A stretch of DNA of 64,000 nucleotides, from positions 1 through 64,000 of IMG/VR virus record IMGVR_UViG_3300026538_000054; one strand, given 5' to 3'. This document shows, one piece after another, positions 17,347 through 24,948 of this stretch. Each line of letters begins with the position of its first letter. The first letter of the stretch is position 1. Made by a program: the position numbers and the translations under genes. The DNA comes from a virus. The notes below the pieces were generated by a model. It did not search any database. It was given only the letters and a program-made list of their open reading frames with translations, and was not told the origin of the DNA.

Positions 17347-17380
17347 TTTCTACCTACTAGGTGTCAATATTTCTTGCCGC
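17341..17380 (+). promoter_or_regulatory. Repeated promoter-like element, copy 1
   Basis: CCTTAA at 17341, 18 bases, CAATAT at 17365-17370 preceded by TGT (an extended -10 arrangement), then TCTTGCCGC. The same layout occurs at 42103, 47051, 58535 and 62021. It is followed at once by a hairpin and then the gene at 17447. Confidence 0.65.
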
Positions 17381-17390
17381 CATTTAGCAG

Positions 17391-17416
17391 GGCCTACCGT
17401 GTCGCAACGGTAGGCC
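17391..17416 (+). terminator. Hairpin with T-run between promoter element and gene
   Basis: GGCCTACCGT and ACGGTAGGCC form a perfect 10-bp stem, followed by TCTTTCGTTTTT. It looks like an intrinsic terminator but lies downstream of the promoter-like element, so it may be an attenuator or a 5' untranslated hairpin. Confidence 0.65.
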
Positions 17417-17446
17417 TCTTTCGTTTTTAGGTGATGGAGGAGGAAC

Positions 17447-17656
17447 ATGGACCGGTTGATTGACGGCCTGAAGGTGCAGAGGACCAGGCGTCGGCAGGAC
17501 GGCAAGGTCCTGGTCTATTTCAAGGCTGAGCCAGGGCTGCCGCGCAGAGAGCCGTTGGCCCTGACGGACAGCGAGTACTCCTGTCGGCTTACTTACCTGG
17601 CCCCATCTCCTGACGACGCGGCCGACTCCTCGGCCGGTGATCTCCAGCAGTCGTAG
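17447..17656 (+). CDS. Small basic hypothetical protein
   Basis: 69 residues, ATG at 17447 after GGAGGAGGAAC. N-terminus LKVQRTRRRQDGKVLVYF. It is the first gene after the promoter-like element and hairpin. No family recognised. Confidence 0.55.
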   Translation: MDRLIDGLKVQRTRRRQDGKVLVYFKAEPGLPRREPLALTDSEYSCRLTYLAPSPDDAADSSAGDLQQS

Positions 17657-17716
17657 AGGCGCGATACGATCGCGTCTGTTGCGTCTGGGTTCGTTTCTTT
17701 TTACGGAGGTGAGAAC

Positions 17717-19060
17717 GTGATGCTTACTGACTTGAACATCGAGAACGCGACGACCAGGCTCGAGTCGATGCCTACGGCGCAGGCCGCGACCGGCGGCACG
17801 CTGGCTGACTCCTTGGCCCGCGGCCGCGCCTTGCCGGGCGATGAGTGGCCCCTGGCGCCCGATGACGTTCTGGCCGGTCTCCTGGTCGAGTCGGGCTTGC
17901 GCCCGAGGGCCTCGGGGCTGCAGCACGACGGTTTGTTAATAGCGGCCCGGGCGCGATTCAAGGAGCTCGTGTGCGAGCTGCCGCCCGTTCTCCAGAGGCG
18001 GCTGGACCACGTCTGGCTCGCCGCGCGCGGTTCCCGCGCCGATTATCTGGCCGCCAACTACGTCGCCGTGACGTTCGCCTCGGGCTCTCGCAGCGCGCCG
18101 TTTGCGCCGTGCGGCTGGATGAACGGGCTGGCTGCGGACGAGCTGGCGGTCGCTCTGCGCTCCACTTCCGACGGCTGGTCCGAGGACCGGCAGCGGCTGG
18201 GCCAGGCCTGGTGCCCGCTCCAGCACGCCCGTGCCCTGGTGGTGAGCCGTCGTCGCTGGGCGGGCTCCGGCGGCAAGGCCTCCTGGCGGCTGGACGTCTT
18301 CGGGTTGTGGCAAGACGAGGGCGGCAATTTGCGCATCGGCGGTCACGAGCCGCTGGACCACGACCACTACAAGGACCACCACTATTTCCGGGCCGATGTG
18401 GGAGGCACGGCCCCGACCCCGGCTTACGACCCGCTACAGCTCGTCACCCGTTATCAGGCTTGCTACCAGCAGGCCCTGGACATGCTCTTCCACCTGGAGC
18501 TGACCGGCTCCTACAACGTCCGCGCCCGGAAGTGTCTGAGCTGGCCGCGTATCGCCCTGGGCCTGCCTGCGGGCGAGCACGAAGGGCACGCGGAAAAGGC
18601 CAGGGGCGAAGGCCTCTTCCTGGGGCTGGCCGCCTGGGCCGACAGGCGACTGACTGGCGATCTGCGGGAGAGCGTGGACGAGCCCTCCCATCTCCTGTCG
18701 TCTTTCTACGGTCGACTGGTCAGGAGGTGGGAGTCGGCGATTCAGGACGGCCATCGGTTGACCTCCACGGACATCGAGGCCGCCATGGGACGGGCGGCCT
18801 TCGCGGAGCTCGTACAGGCCTACAGGCGAAGCTGTCTCTTCCGCGCCGACGGGCTCGAGTGGTTGCCTGCGGACCACTATCGGCCCGGTGCCGTCCCCGA
18901 GGGCCGGCTGATGCTGGTGCTCAGGCCTGACCAGCTTGGTCAGGATGGCGACCCGCTTCTGGCCGTCTCGCAGGTCGTCCCCCTGGGCAGGCGCGGCGAG
19001 CTCCAGCCGGTCTTGTGCGGGCGCGTCGGCCGAGTCATCTACGAGATGACCGGCAAGTAA
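17717..19060 (+). CDS. Hypothetical protein
   Basis: 447 residues. GTG at 17717 has the better spacing to GGAGG (17705-17709); ATG at 17720 is also possible. It contains an HDHYKDHHYF histidine/aspartate cluster near residue 216 that could bind metal. The remainder is alpha-helical. No family recognised. Located before the portal gene. Confidence 0.6.
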   Translation: MMLTDLNIENATTRLESMPTAQAATGGTLADSLARGRALPGDEWPLAPDDVLAGLLVESGLRPRASGLQHDGLLIAARARFKELVCELPPVLQRRLDHVWLAARGSRADYLAANYVAVTFASGSRSAPFAPCGWMNGLAADELAVALRSTSDGWSEDRQRLGQAWCPLQHARALVVSRRRWAGSGGKASWRLDVFGLWQDEGGNLRIGGHEPLDHDHYKDHHYFRADVGGTAPTPAYDPLQLVTRYQACYQQALDMLFHLELTGSYNVRARKCLSWPRIALGLPAGEHEGHAEKARGEGLFLGLAAWADRRLTGDLRESVDEPSHLLSSFYGRLVRRWESAIQDGHRLTSTDIEAAMGRAAFAELVQAYRRSCLFRADGLEWLPADHYRPGAVPEGRLMLVLRPDQLGQDGDPLLAVSQVVPLGRRGELQPVLCGRVGRVIYEMTGK

Positions 19061-19141
19061 GCTCCGGCGTAGCTCAGTGGCTCAAGTGGCGTTGGTGCCT
19101 ATCGGTTATCATGCTCGGCCGTACCAGAGGCCGAGGCCGTT

Positions 19142-19735
19142 ATGAGCGAAGGCGCCTATATCGTCGGCAAGAATGGCGATAGCGATAAGCCACCACGGAT
19201 CGTCATCAACCCTGACTTCGACGGCGGCAAGGAGACCATGCCCTCCCGCCCTGTTGTCAGGGACGTTCCTATCGCCTCAACGCCTCAGGGCCGTTCGGGC
19301 GGGCTTAACGCCGGAACGGCCGTCACGGCCGAGGCCTTTGCAAGCCCGCGCGGGCCTTTGCCGTCGCGCGAGCCGGCCCCTCTTCCCGCTGCCCCTATCG
19401 CTTCTCCACCGCCGGCCAAGAAGCATGTTCGCGTCACCTTTGAGCGAGAAGGCAGGGACGGTCGCCCCGGCGATGTCGTCGAGGCCGTCTTCCACGAGGT
19501 GGTCATCCACGACGACGGGCTTTTCCTCACTCTGGTTTATGACCACGAGGGCGGCTCACAGTTCGTCTACCGTCCGGCCTTTACGGACGAGGCGCTGGCC
19601 GTTTGCGTCCACGGCGAGGACAACCGGCCCGATCGCGTCTTCCTTTGCTTCGCTACGGGCTACCGACTACGACATGGTCGGTTCGAGTATCAAGCCTTGA
19701 CGATTGGCGACGGGGCCCTGGTGGAGGGCCGGTAA
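19142..19735 (+). CDS. Hypothetical protein
   Basis: 197 residues from ATG at 19142. Disordered Pro-rich region at residues 40-95, then a beta-rich C-terminal domain (KKHVRVTFERE, EAVFHEVVIHDDG). Its stop overlaps the portal start (TAATG), so it is probably made together with the portal. Confidence 0.6.
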   Translation: MSEGAYIVGKNGDSDKPPRIVINPDFDGGKETMPSRPVVRDVPIASTPQGRSGGLNAGTAVTAEAFASPRGPLPSREPAPLPAAPIASPPPAKKHVRVTFEREGRDGRPGDVVEAVFHEVVIHDDGLFLTLVYDHEGGSQFVYRPAFTDEALAVCVHGEDNRPDRVFLCFATGYRLRHGRFEYQALTIGDGALVEGR

Positions 19736-21615
19736 TGGGGCCGTCTGCTGATCACCAGGGCCCGAACTGGTTGGGCTACGACTCCAGCTTTCCCAACCCG
19801 TGGTCCGATATCGCCAGTCTGCACATGCCGCAGACTATCCAGCGGGCGCTCTACTACTGCGAGTACGTCGCCAACCAGGATGGGACCTACGCCCAGGCCA
19901 TTAACCGGGTGGTCTCCTACTTCGTCACGGAAGTGGATTGGACGGGCGTCGGCGACGACGAGGCCGACAACTGGCGGAAGTTCTTTGACGAGTCCCTGGA
20001 CATCAAGAACTGGTTGGCGGTCATCGGCAAGGACGCAATCACATACGGCAACTCCTTTTTTTCCGTTCTTCCAGGGTTCAAGCGTTACCTGCGATGCTCT
20101 CGTTGCCATCGGTTCGAGGCGCCTTTGCGCGCCGTCGCCGAGGCGAGAGACCGTCTCAAGTACCGATGGAGCGGCTTCAAGTTCCTTGCCCAGTGTCCGG
20201 CCTGCGGCCACGACGGCGAGATGCAGCATGTGGACCGGAGGGTCTTCGACGAGACGTCATGCCGGGTCAAGCGGTGGTCGCCTCACGACATCGAGATCCT
20301 TTGGGACCCCTTCACCGACGACACCCGGTACGTCTGGAAGATCCCGGAGGAGTACCGGCGCGCGATCAGGAAGGGCGACCTCTTCCACCTGGAGAGGGCC
20401 CCCTGGGAGGTCGTCGAGGCGGTCAGGGACAACCAGCACTTCCTCTTTGAAGACGGATTTGTTTACCACATGCGGGAGTGTGCTCTGGCCGGCATGCGCA
20501 ACCGCGGCTGGGGCATCTCGCGGATGCTCTCCAACTTCCGCCAGACCTGGTACGTGCAGGTCCTGAGGAGGTTCAACGAGGCCATCGCCCTCGACTACGT
20601 CATGCCCTTCCGGCTCTTGACACCGGCCCCTGGCGACAAGCAGGCCGGCACGGACCCGCTCACGAACATGAGCGCTGGCGGCAACGTGGCCCGTATCAAC
20701 TCCATGTTGCGACACAGGAAGCGCGACCCGGCCGCCTGGCACGTGTTGCCCTTCGCCCTGCAGTACCAGGCCCTGGGCGGCGAGGCCAAGCAACTGGCCC
20801 CTGTGGAGTTGATCGCGCAGGGCCAGGAGACGCAACTGGCCAATATCGGCATTCCGATCGAGCTGTGGAAGGGCAGTCTGACCATGCAGACCGCCCCGCC
20901 GGCCATTCGCCTTTTCGAGGCGAGTTGGAGCTCCTTGCCGCACGGCCTCAACGGCGCGCTTCGTTTCTTGAAGCGTGCTGTTGCCCGCATCAGGAACTGG
21001 GAGGAGCCGGACGCCTCGCTCGTGCCGCCGACCCATGCGGACGACCTCACGGCGCAACAGGCGATCCTGCAGCTCATGATGGGCGGGCAGGTGTCCCCCA
21101 CCACGGGCCTGCGCGTCTTGCGGCTGCGCTACCGGGACGAAGCGAAGAAGATACTCGACGACCAGAAGTACCAGGCGGAGCTCCAGGCTCGGTCGCAGAA
21201 GGAGATGGAGAGCGCGGCCCAGATGGAACAGATGGCCAGCCAGCCCGGAGGGGCTGGCCCCGGACAGGCGCAAGGGCAAGGAGGCGGCGCTCCCGCGGAT
21301 CAAGGCGCTCAGGGTGCTCAAGGCGGACAGCAGCCTGCCGGGCCCCAGGGGCAGGCCCTTCAGGACGTCGCCTCGAGCCTCAAGATCGACGAGAACTCGC
21401 CTATCACTCCGCAAGAGATGTTCCAGCGCGCCGACACGGCTGCGTCGCAGTTGCTAGGAATGAGCCCGACCCAGCGCAACAGCGAGCTGCGAAAGATCAA
21501 GCAGTCGAACCCGCATATTCATCCCTACGTGGTCGAGCGGCTGGAGGCCAAGCGACGCGAAGCGTCCAACCAGGGGAGAGAGGCGGTCTTGCAACAGCAG
21601 TACGGCGGTGGATGA
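19735..21615 (+). CDS. Phage portal protein with inserted zinc ribbon
   Basis: 626 residues. Order and patterns match portal proteins: an N-terminal helical region (YCEYVANQDGTYAQAINRV), a central wing, a stem region (RMLSNFRQTWYVQVLRR, then LDYVMPFRLL) and a disordered Gln/Gly-rich tail ending in a short helical module. Between residues about 115 and 165 an insertion carries CSRCHRF and CPACGHDG, a zinc ribbon that is unusual for portals. The C-terminal module (LLGMSPTQRNSELRKI, HPYVVERLEAKRR) recurs in the protein at 29078. The portal forms the DNA gate of the capsid. Confidence 0.75.
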   Translation: MGPSADHQGPNWLGYDSSFPNPWSDIASLHMPQTIQRALYYCEYVANQDGTYAQAINRVVSYFVTEVDWTGVGDDEADNWRKFFDESLDIKNWLAVIGKDAITYGNSFFSVLPGFKRYLRCSRCHRFEAPLRAVAEARDRLKYRWSGFKFLAQCPACGHDGEMQHVDRRVFDETSCRVKRWSPHDIEILWDPFTDDTRYVWKIPEEYRRAIRKGDLFHLERAPWEVVEAVRDNQHFLFEDGFVYHMRECALAGMRNRGWGISRMLSNFRQTWYVQVLRRFNEAIALDYVMPFRLLTPAPGDKQAGTDPLTNMSAGGNVARINSMLRHRKRDPAAWHVLPFALQYQALGGEAKQLAPVELIAQGQETQLANIGIPIELWKGSLTMQTAPPAIRLFEASWSSLPHGLNGALRFLKRAVARIRNWEEPDASLVPPTHADDLTAQQAILQLMMGGQVSPTTGLRVLRLRYRDEAKKILDDQKYQAELQARSQKEMESAAQMEQMASQPGGAGPGQAQGQGGGAPADQGAQGAQGGQQPAGPQGQALQDVASSLKIDENSPITPQEMFQRADTAASQLLGMSPTQRNSELRKIKQSNPHIHPYVVERLEAKRREASNQGREAVLQQQYGGG

Positions 21616-21633
21616 CAGGGCCCTGTCATCCAC
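21608..21633. terminator. 26-bp perfect palindrome after portal
   Basis: GTGGATGACAGGG and CCCTGTCATCCAC, overlapping the portal stop codon, followed by ACGTTTTGATTTTCCC. A strong hairpin that probably ends portal transcription. Confidence 0.75.
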
Positions 21634-21695
21634 ACGTTTTGATTTTCCCTTTCTTTGGCACTGTCTGTCTCTCTTTTAGCGCCATACAAAACTTG

Positions 21696-21707
21696 TTTTC
21701 CGGAAAA
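21696..21707. promoter_or_regulatory. TTTTCCGGAAAA palindrome
   Basis: A 12-bp perfect palindrome with near-palindromic flanks, between the portal terminator and an extended -10 promoter near 21750. Confidence 0.6.
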
Positions 21708-21749
21708 GAACGAGTTAGTATGGTTCTGGTCGGTCACATCGGTGCGAAC

Positions 21750-21758
21750 TGGTATACT
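21750..21758 (+). promoter_or_regulatory. Extended -10 promoter
   Basis: TGGTATACT, a TGn plus TATACT -10 box, 66 bases before the gene at 21824. No convincing -35 box. It lies 43 bases after the TTTTCCGGAAAA palindrome, which may be an operator. Confidence 0.45.
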
Positions 21759-21823
21759 GGAAATAGTTTCTTTTCACTTTTTAACCGGTCTGTTTCCGCG
21801 AAGCGCGCCAGGAGGCGGTACGG

Positions 21824-22627
21824 ATGTCGGACAGAAAAGCTCGTCCGGAAGGCGATGCCAGAGAGCTGGGCCTGAGTCGTCAAGAGATCGACGACGAATG
21901 CAACGAAATAAGTGACAAGCTGTCCTCCTCCGCCAGGCGGGAGGTCATTGAGCGCCATGCTCTCGCGGCCTACGGCGACCGGCCGCACTTGCGAGGGACG
22001 AAGCAGGAGCATGCCCGGGCAGTAGCCAAGGCGGCCACAAGGCTTGCCGCGCAGGTCTTTGGCTCAGATGAGTCCCTGACCCTGGGCGAAAGGCGCATGA
22101 ACTGTCTGCACGCCGAGATGGCGGGGCTTCTCCACGAGGCCTTGCTCTTTACCGGCCTGACCGGCGACGTCGAGATGCTGGCCGTCACTGACGACCCTTT
22201 GCTCAACAGGCTCATCTGCCGCCTGACGCCGGCCGTGGCCGACCCCGAGCCGATCCGGCTGGATCGATTGCGCAACCGCGTGGGCTTCAGTCAGGTGGCG
22301 CAGGTAGTCAAACTGGCCGACTTGTGCCACGACATGGGCCTGGCCTTGAGGCTGATACGCGAACCTCGTACGGGCTGCTTCGAGAGGTTGCGTCTGCTCT
22401 CCAGGGAGGTGGAGGTCTTCTTGAAGCTGGAGGCCACCAGCACGCCTCAGGGCTTTCGTGATCTGTGGCGCTGCTCAGAGGTCCGAGAGATCGTCGGCTC
22501 CTTACGGCGTAGCAACAAGAAGTTGACGGGCTATCTCGACGACCTGGATGCGCGCGAGAAGAAACGCGAGGTCCGACGCGTGCTGGCCGAGGCCCTGGAT
22601 ACGGACGAGGAGCTGACGAACTACTAG
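21824..22627 (+). CDS. Hypothetical helical protein
   Basis: 267 residues, almost entirely helical and charged, ending in ALDTDEELTNY. It is the first gene after a terminator and promoter, so it starts a new transcription unit. No family recognised. Confidence 0.55.
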   Translation: MSDRKARPEGDARELGLSRQEIDDECNEISDKLSSSARREVIERHALAAYGDRPHLRGTKQEHARAVAKAATRLAAQVFGSDESLTLGERRMNCLHAEMAGLLHEALLFTGLTGDVEMLAVTDDPLLNRLICRLTPAVADPEPIRLDRLRNRVGFSQVAQVVKLADLCHDMGLALRLIREPRTGCFERLRLLSREVEVFLKLEATSTPQGFRDLWRCSEVREIVGSLRRSNKKLTGYLDDLDAREKKREVRRVLAEALDTDEELTNY

Positions 22628-22689
22628 TCCGTTTCAGCCTGCAACATATGTCACAATGAACACTGCAACTTGCACAAAGGTTAGCAGCA

Positions 22690-22920
22690 ATGGCATTCTA
22701 CGTGAAGAGCAACGATTCAGACATGATTGACGATGGCTGGACGATCGAGGACGAAGACGGCGTGGTGCTCGCGCATGTCGAGACCGAGGGCATGGCCGAT
22801 GTGTTGTTGACCTACCTACTGGGTCAGGCGGTCCCGCCCGGCGGTTGGCCGTCTGACTGCGAGATCGCCGACCTGGCCGAAGACTACGAGGAAGACGAGG
22901 AGGAGGAAGAGGATGATTGA
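22690..22920 (+). CDS. Small acidic hypothetical protein
   Basis: 76 residues. The C-terminus is almost all Asp/Glu (EDYEEDEEEEEDD). Such proteins can act as DNA mimics or inhibitors, but nothing specific is recognisable. It overlaps the start of the MazG-like gene by eight bases. Confidence 0.55.
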   Translation: MAFYVKSNDSDMIDDGWTIEDEDGVVLAHVETEGMADVLLTYLLGQAVPPGGWPSDCEIADLAEDYEEDEEEEEDD

Positions 22921-23272
22921 GCCGGCCCACGAAGTGGTCATCGCGGTCTTCAAGGACCTCTGCGCCCACGCCTATGCCACGGCCAAAGAGAAGGGCTGGT
23001 ACGACCCGCCCAAGACCTTTGGCGAAGAGATGGTCATGCTGCACAGCGAGGTCTCCGAGGCCGTGGAGCTCTACCGCAAGTCGGGCGATCCGGCCCTGGC
23101 GTACCGCTCTCCGGAGGGGAAGCCGGAAGGAGTGCCTGCCGAGCTGGCTGACGTGTTGATCCGTGTTTTTGACCTCTGCGCTCACCACGGTATTGATATC
23201 GGCAAGGCCGTGATCGAGAAGATGTCTTTCAATGAGCGCAGGCCCTATCGCCACGGGAAAAAACTACTGTGA
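22913..23272 (+). CDS. MazG-like nucleotide pyrophosphohydrolase
   Basis: 119 residues. FGEEMVMLHSEVSEAVE supplies the EExxxxxxE metal-binding helix, and ELADVLIRVFDL the second ExxD motif, as in all-alpha NTP pyrophosphatases. The C-terminal KMSFNERRPYRHGKK is typical of small phage MazG-like proteins. It may hydrolyse modified nucleotides or help alter host (p)ppGpp levels. Its stop overlaps the next GTG start. Confidence 0.75.
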   Translation: MIEPAHEVVIAVFKDLCAHAYATAKEKGWYDPPKTFGEEMVMLHSEVSEAVELYRKSGDPALAYRSPEGKPEGVPAELADVLIRVFDLCAHHGIDIGKAVIEKMSFNERRPYRHGKKLL

Positions 23273-23889
23273 CAGGCACCGTTGACCCGTCCTTGCGCGT
23301 CTTGCTGGAATCATGCGGCGAAGAGCCAGGCGAGGCGGTTCACAGGTTGGCTCTTGCTGACTGGCTGGAAGAGATGGGAGGGCGCGATCTTCCAGCCGTC
23401 TTGCGCAAGGAGGCCAGCCCGGACCACAAGGGCCCCCGCCTGGCCCTTGTCCCTTTTGTGGCTTCTATGTCTGGCCCGTCGGTTAGTAGTAAGAAGACCG
23501 TCGTGTCCGTGCGGTGCGCCTACCAGGCGTTTCTTTTTCTGGCCGGCGAGCTGTTTCGCTTTCTTCCCGTCGCCGACGTCAATCTCTACGACTGGCGGCC
23601 CGTCGGTTTTCATGACCTGTTCATGAGCGGAGACCGATGGGTGCTCAACCAGCCTCGGGGCCTTGTGGGCGAGCCTGACGCGCTGATCTGGGAGGACCTG
23701 ATCCGGGCCGCCGGCGCCTCCGTTGACGCTGTTATGGCCACCAGTTGGGTGTTCGACGACCGCGTAAAGGCCATGGTTTGCCGATCCCTGGCGTGTCTCT
23801 ACTACGGTCGGCGCGTCGCGGGGCGGTTGCCGGTGACCTACCCGAACGCCATCTTGCCGATGCTGTTGGAGATCTACCGTGGTGAGTAG
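23269..23889 (+). CDS. TIGR02996-like domain protein
   Basis: 206 residues, GTG start at 23269 in the stop of the MazG-like gene. The N-terminus LLESCGEEPGEAVHRLALADWLEE is the signature of the TIGR02996 repeat-companion domain, which is greatly expanded in Gemmata-type planctomycetes. The C-terminal 150 residues are unrecognised. A marker of host lineage; function unknown. Confidence 0.7.
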   Translation: MTGTVDPSLRVLLESCGEEPGEAVHRLALADWLEEMGGRDLPAVLRKEASPDHKGPRLALVPFVASMSGPSVSSKKTVVSVRCAYQAFLFLAGELFRFLPVADVNLYDWRPVGFHDLFMSGDRWVLNQPRGLVGEPDALIWEDLIRAAGASVDAVMATSWVFDDRVKAMVCRSLACLYYGRRVAGRLPVTYPNAILPMLLEIYRGE

Positions 23890-23919
23890 TCTGGCGCGTC
23901 TGCCTTCGGGGGGTGAAAA

Positions 23920-24099
23920 GTGCCTACTCGTGACCGCGCGTACAACATGAACGCCCCGAAGTGCAAGGCTTGTTACGGCCTTGGCGAGGTGCCGCACCAG
24001 CACTTGATGCTGGTGCGGTGCTTGGTGTGTGACGGGACCGGCAACGTGTCTGAAGGTGACGAAGACGAAGAGGGAGGCCCTGATGGACCTGGTACGTGA
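23920..24099 (+). CDS. Small zinc-finger protein (DnaJ-type CxxCxGxG pair)
   Basis: 59 residues from GTG at 23920. Two motifs, CKACYGLG and CLVCDGTG, form one DnaJ-like zinc module, followed by an acidic Gly-rich tail. It overlaps the next gene. A similar pair is embedded in the protein at 62547. Confidence 0.6.
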   Translation: MPTRDRAYNMNAPKCKACYGLGEVPHQHLMLVRCLVCDGTGNVSEGDEDEEGGPDGPGT

Positions 24100-24547
24100 C
24101 TCGAAGATGACCGATGAGATCGAGGCGGCCGTGCGTTGGTGGGTAAGCGCCTTGCGCAGCCCGCACTTTGACAACGGCGACGCGCTTACGAGCGGCCTCG
24201 CCAGGATGGCCGCCTTACAGGTGAGTGTGTCGGAGGAGGCCCTGGCTACGTTCGGTCGCCTTCTCTCGGAGAGGCTGCCGGCTTTCCTTCGGGCTGGCTG
24301 GTGGGACAAGGCCATCGCCGAAAACTGCCAGTCTCTTGGCTCTGCCGCCCGCGTGCTCGTCTGCGACTACGGCCCTGGCGGTCTTCTGCGCGACTGCGCC
24401 AGCGACGCCGGCGTGTCTGGGCTGCGGTTCCCTTTCAAGACCTGTATGCGTATCAACCCCGGCTGCGTTCAGGTAGGTTGCGGTTACCGAGCGCCGTTCG
24501 AGGTGATACACGGTGACGTTCAGCCACGCCAGGACGACGAACCATGA
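24083..24547 (+). CDS. Conserved hypothetical phage/metagenome protein
   Basis: 154 residues, ATG at 24083 with GAGGGAGGCC upstream. The pattern EIEAAVRWWVSALRSP, FDNGD, then VCDYGPGGLLRDCASDAG resembles a hypothetical family I recall from phage and metagenome sequences; its function is unknown. Last gene before the CRISPR region. Confidence 0.6.
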   Translation: MDLVRDSKMTDEIEAAVRWWVSALRSPHFDNGDALTSGLARMAALQVSVSEEALATFGRLLSERLPAFLRAGWWDKAIAENCQSLGSAARVLVCDYGPGGLLRDCASDAGVSGLRFPFKTCMRINPGCVQVGCGYRAPFEVIHGDVQPRQDDEP

Positions 24548-24616
24548 CCGAGGAGTAATAGTTCTGGCCAACAAGCAGTTTGAGCACCTTTTGGAGGACC
24601 AGTACGATGGCGAACA

Positions 24617-24653
24617 GTCGCAGCATTCAGCCCGCTGCGGAGGGCTTTGGTCC
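24617..24653 (-). repeat. Solitary CRISPR-repeat-like element, minus strand
   Basis: 37 bases, on the minus strand AAAGCCCTCCGCAGCGGGCT with ending ATGCTGCGAC. It lies in the 401-base gap upstream of cas12. That gap (24548-24948) also holds the + strand copy at 24787; I see no supported gene in it. Confidence 0.88.
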
Positions 24654-24786
24654 AGCGGTCATCGTAGCACGTGCTAACTCTGTCGCCCGTCGAAATGAGC
24701 GCTCGCGAGTGGCTGATACAGGTCTGCGAGGCCCACAGGGCCAGGCAGCCATGGCGTCTTGTTGATTCACAGGCAGGTCCTTAACC

Positions 24787-24823
24787 GCGCCAAGGCTCTC
24801 TGCAGCGGACTAAATGCTGCAAA
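24787..24823 (+). repeat. Degenerate CRISPR-repeat-like element upstream of cas12
   Basis: GCGCCAAGGCTCTCTGCAGC then GGACTAAATGCTGC. Diverged in both stem arms (GGCTC and GGACT instead of AGCCC and GGGCT). It lies 126 bases before the cas12 start, in the same sense, so it could be part of its regulatory region. Confidence 0.75.
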
Positions 24824-24948
24824 ACCAATCGGTCCCACCTTTCAGGCCCCCTCTGTTGCTACCGTACATCCGTTCACAGAGTCAGGGCCTGCGCGGCGGC
24901 GCGGTAGCCGCGGCTGGCGATCCGGCCGACCCATGAAGGAGCGCTATC

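Noticed and set aside
17341-17370. TTGACA -35 box on the minus strand of the repeated promoter-like element
   Set aside because: The reverse strand reads TTGACA in all five copies, but in every case that orientation points away from the following gene and toward antisense transcription. The GCTWAA-18-CAATAT reading always faces a gene.
19064-19083. tRNA-like 5' half (GGCGTAGCTCAGTGG)
   Set aside because: The sequence downstream has no anticodon stem, T-loop GTTCGA or acceptor pairing; only the D-arm consensus is matched.
24580-24765. 61-codon open frame upstream of cas12
   Set aside because: It is made from the minus-strand CRISPR-like repeat and has no ribosome-binding site.
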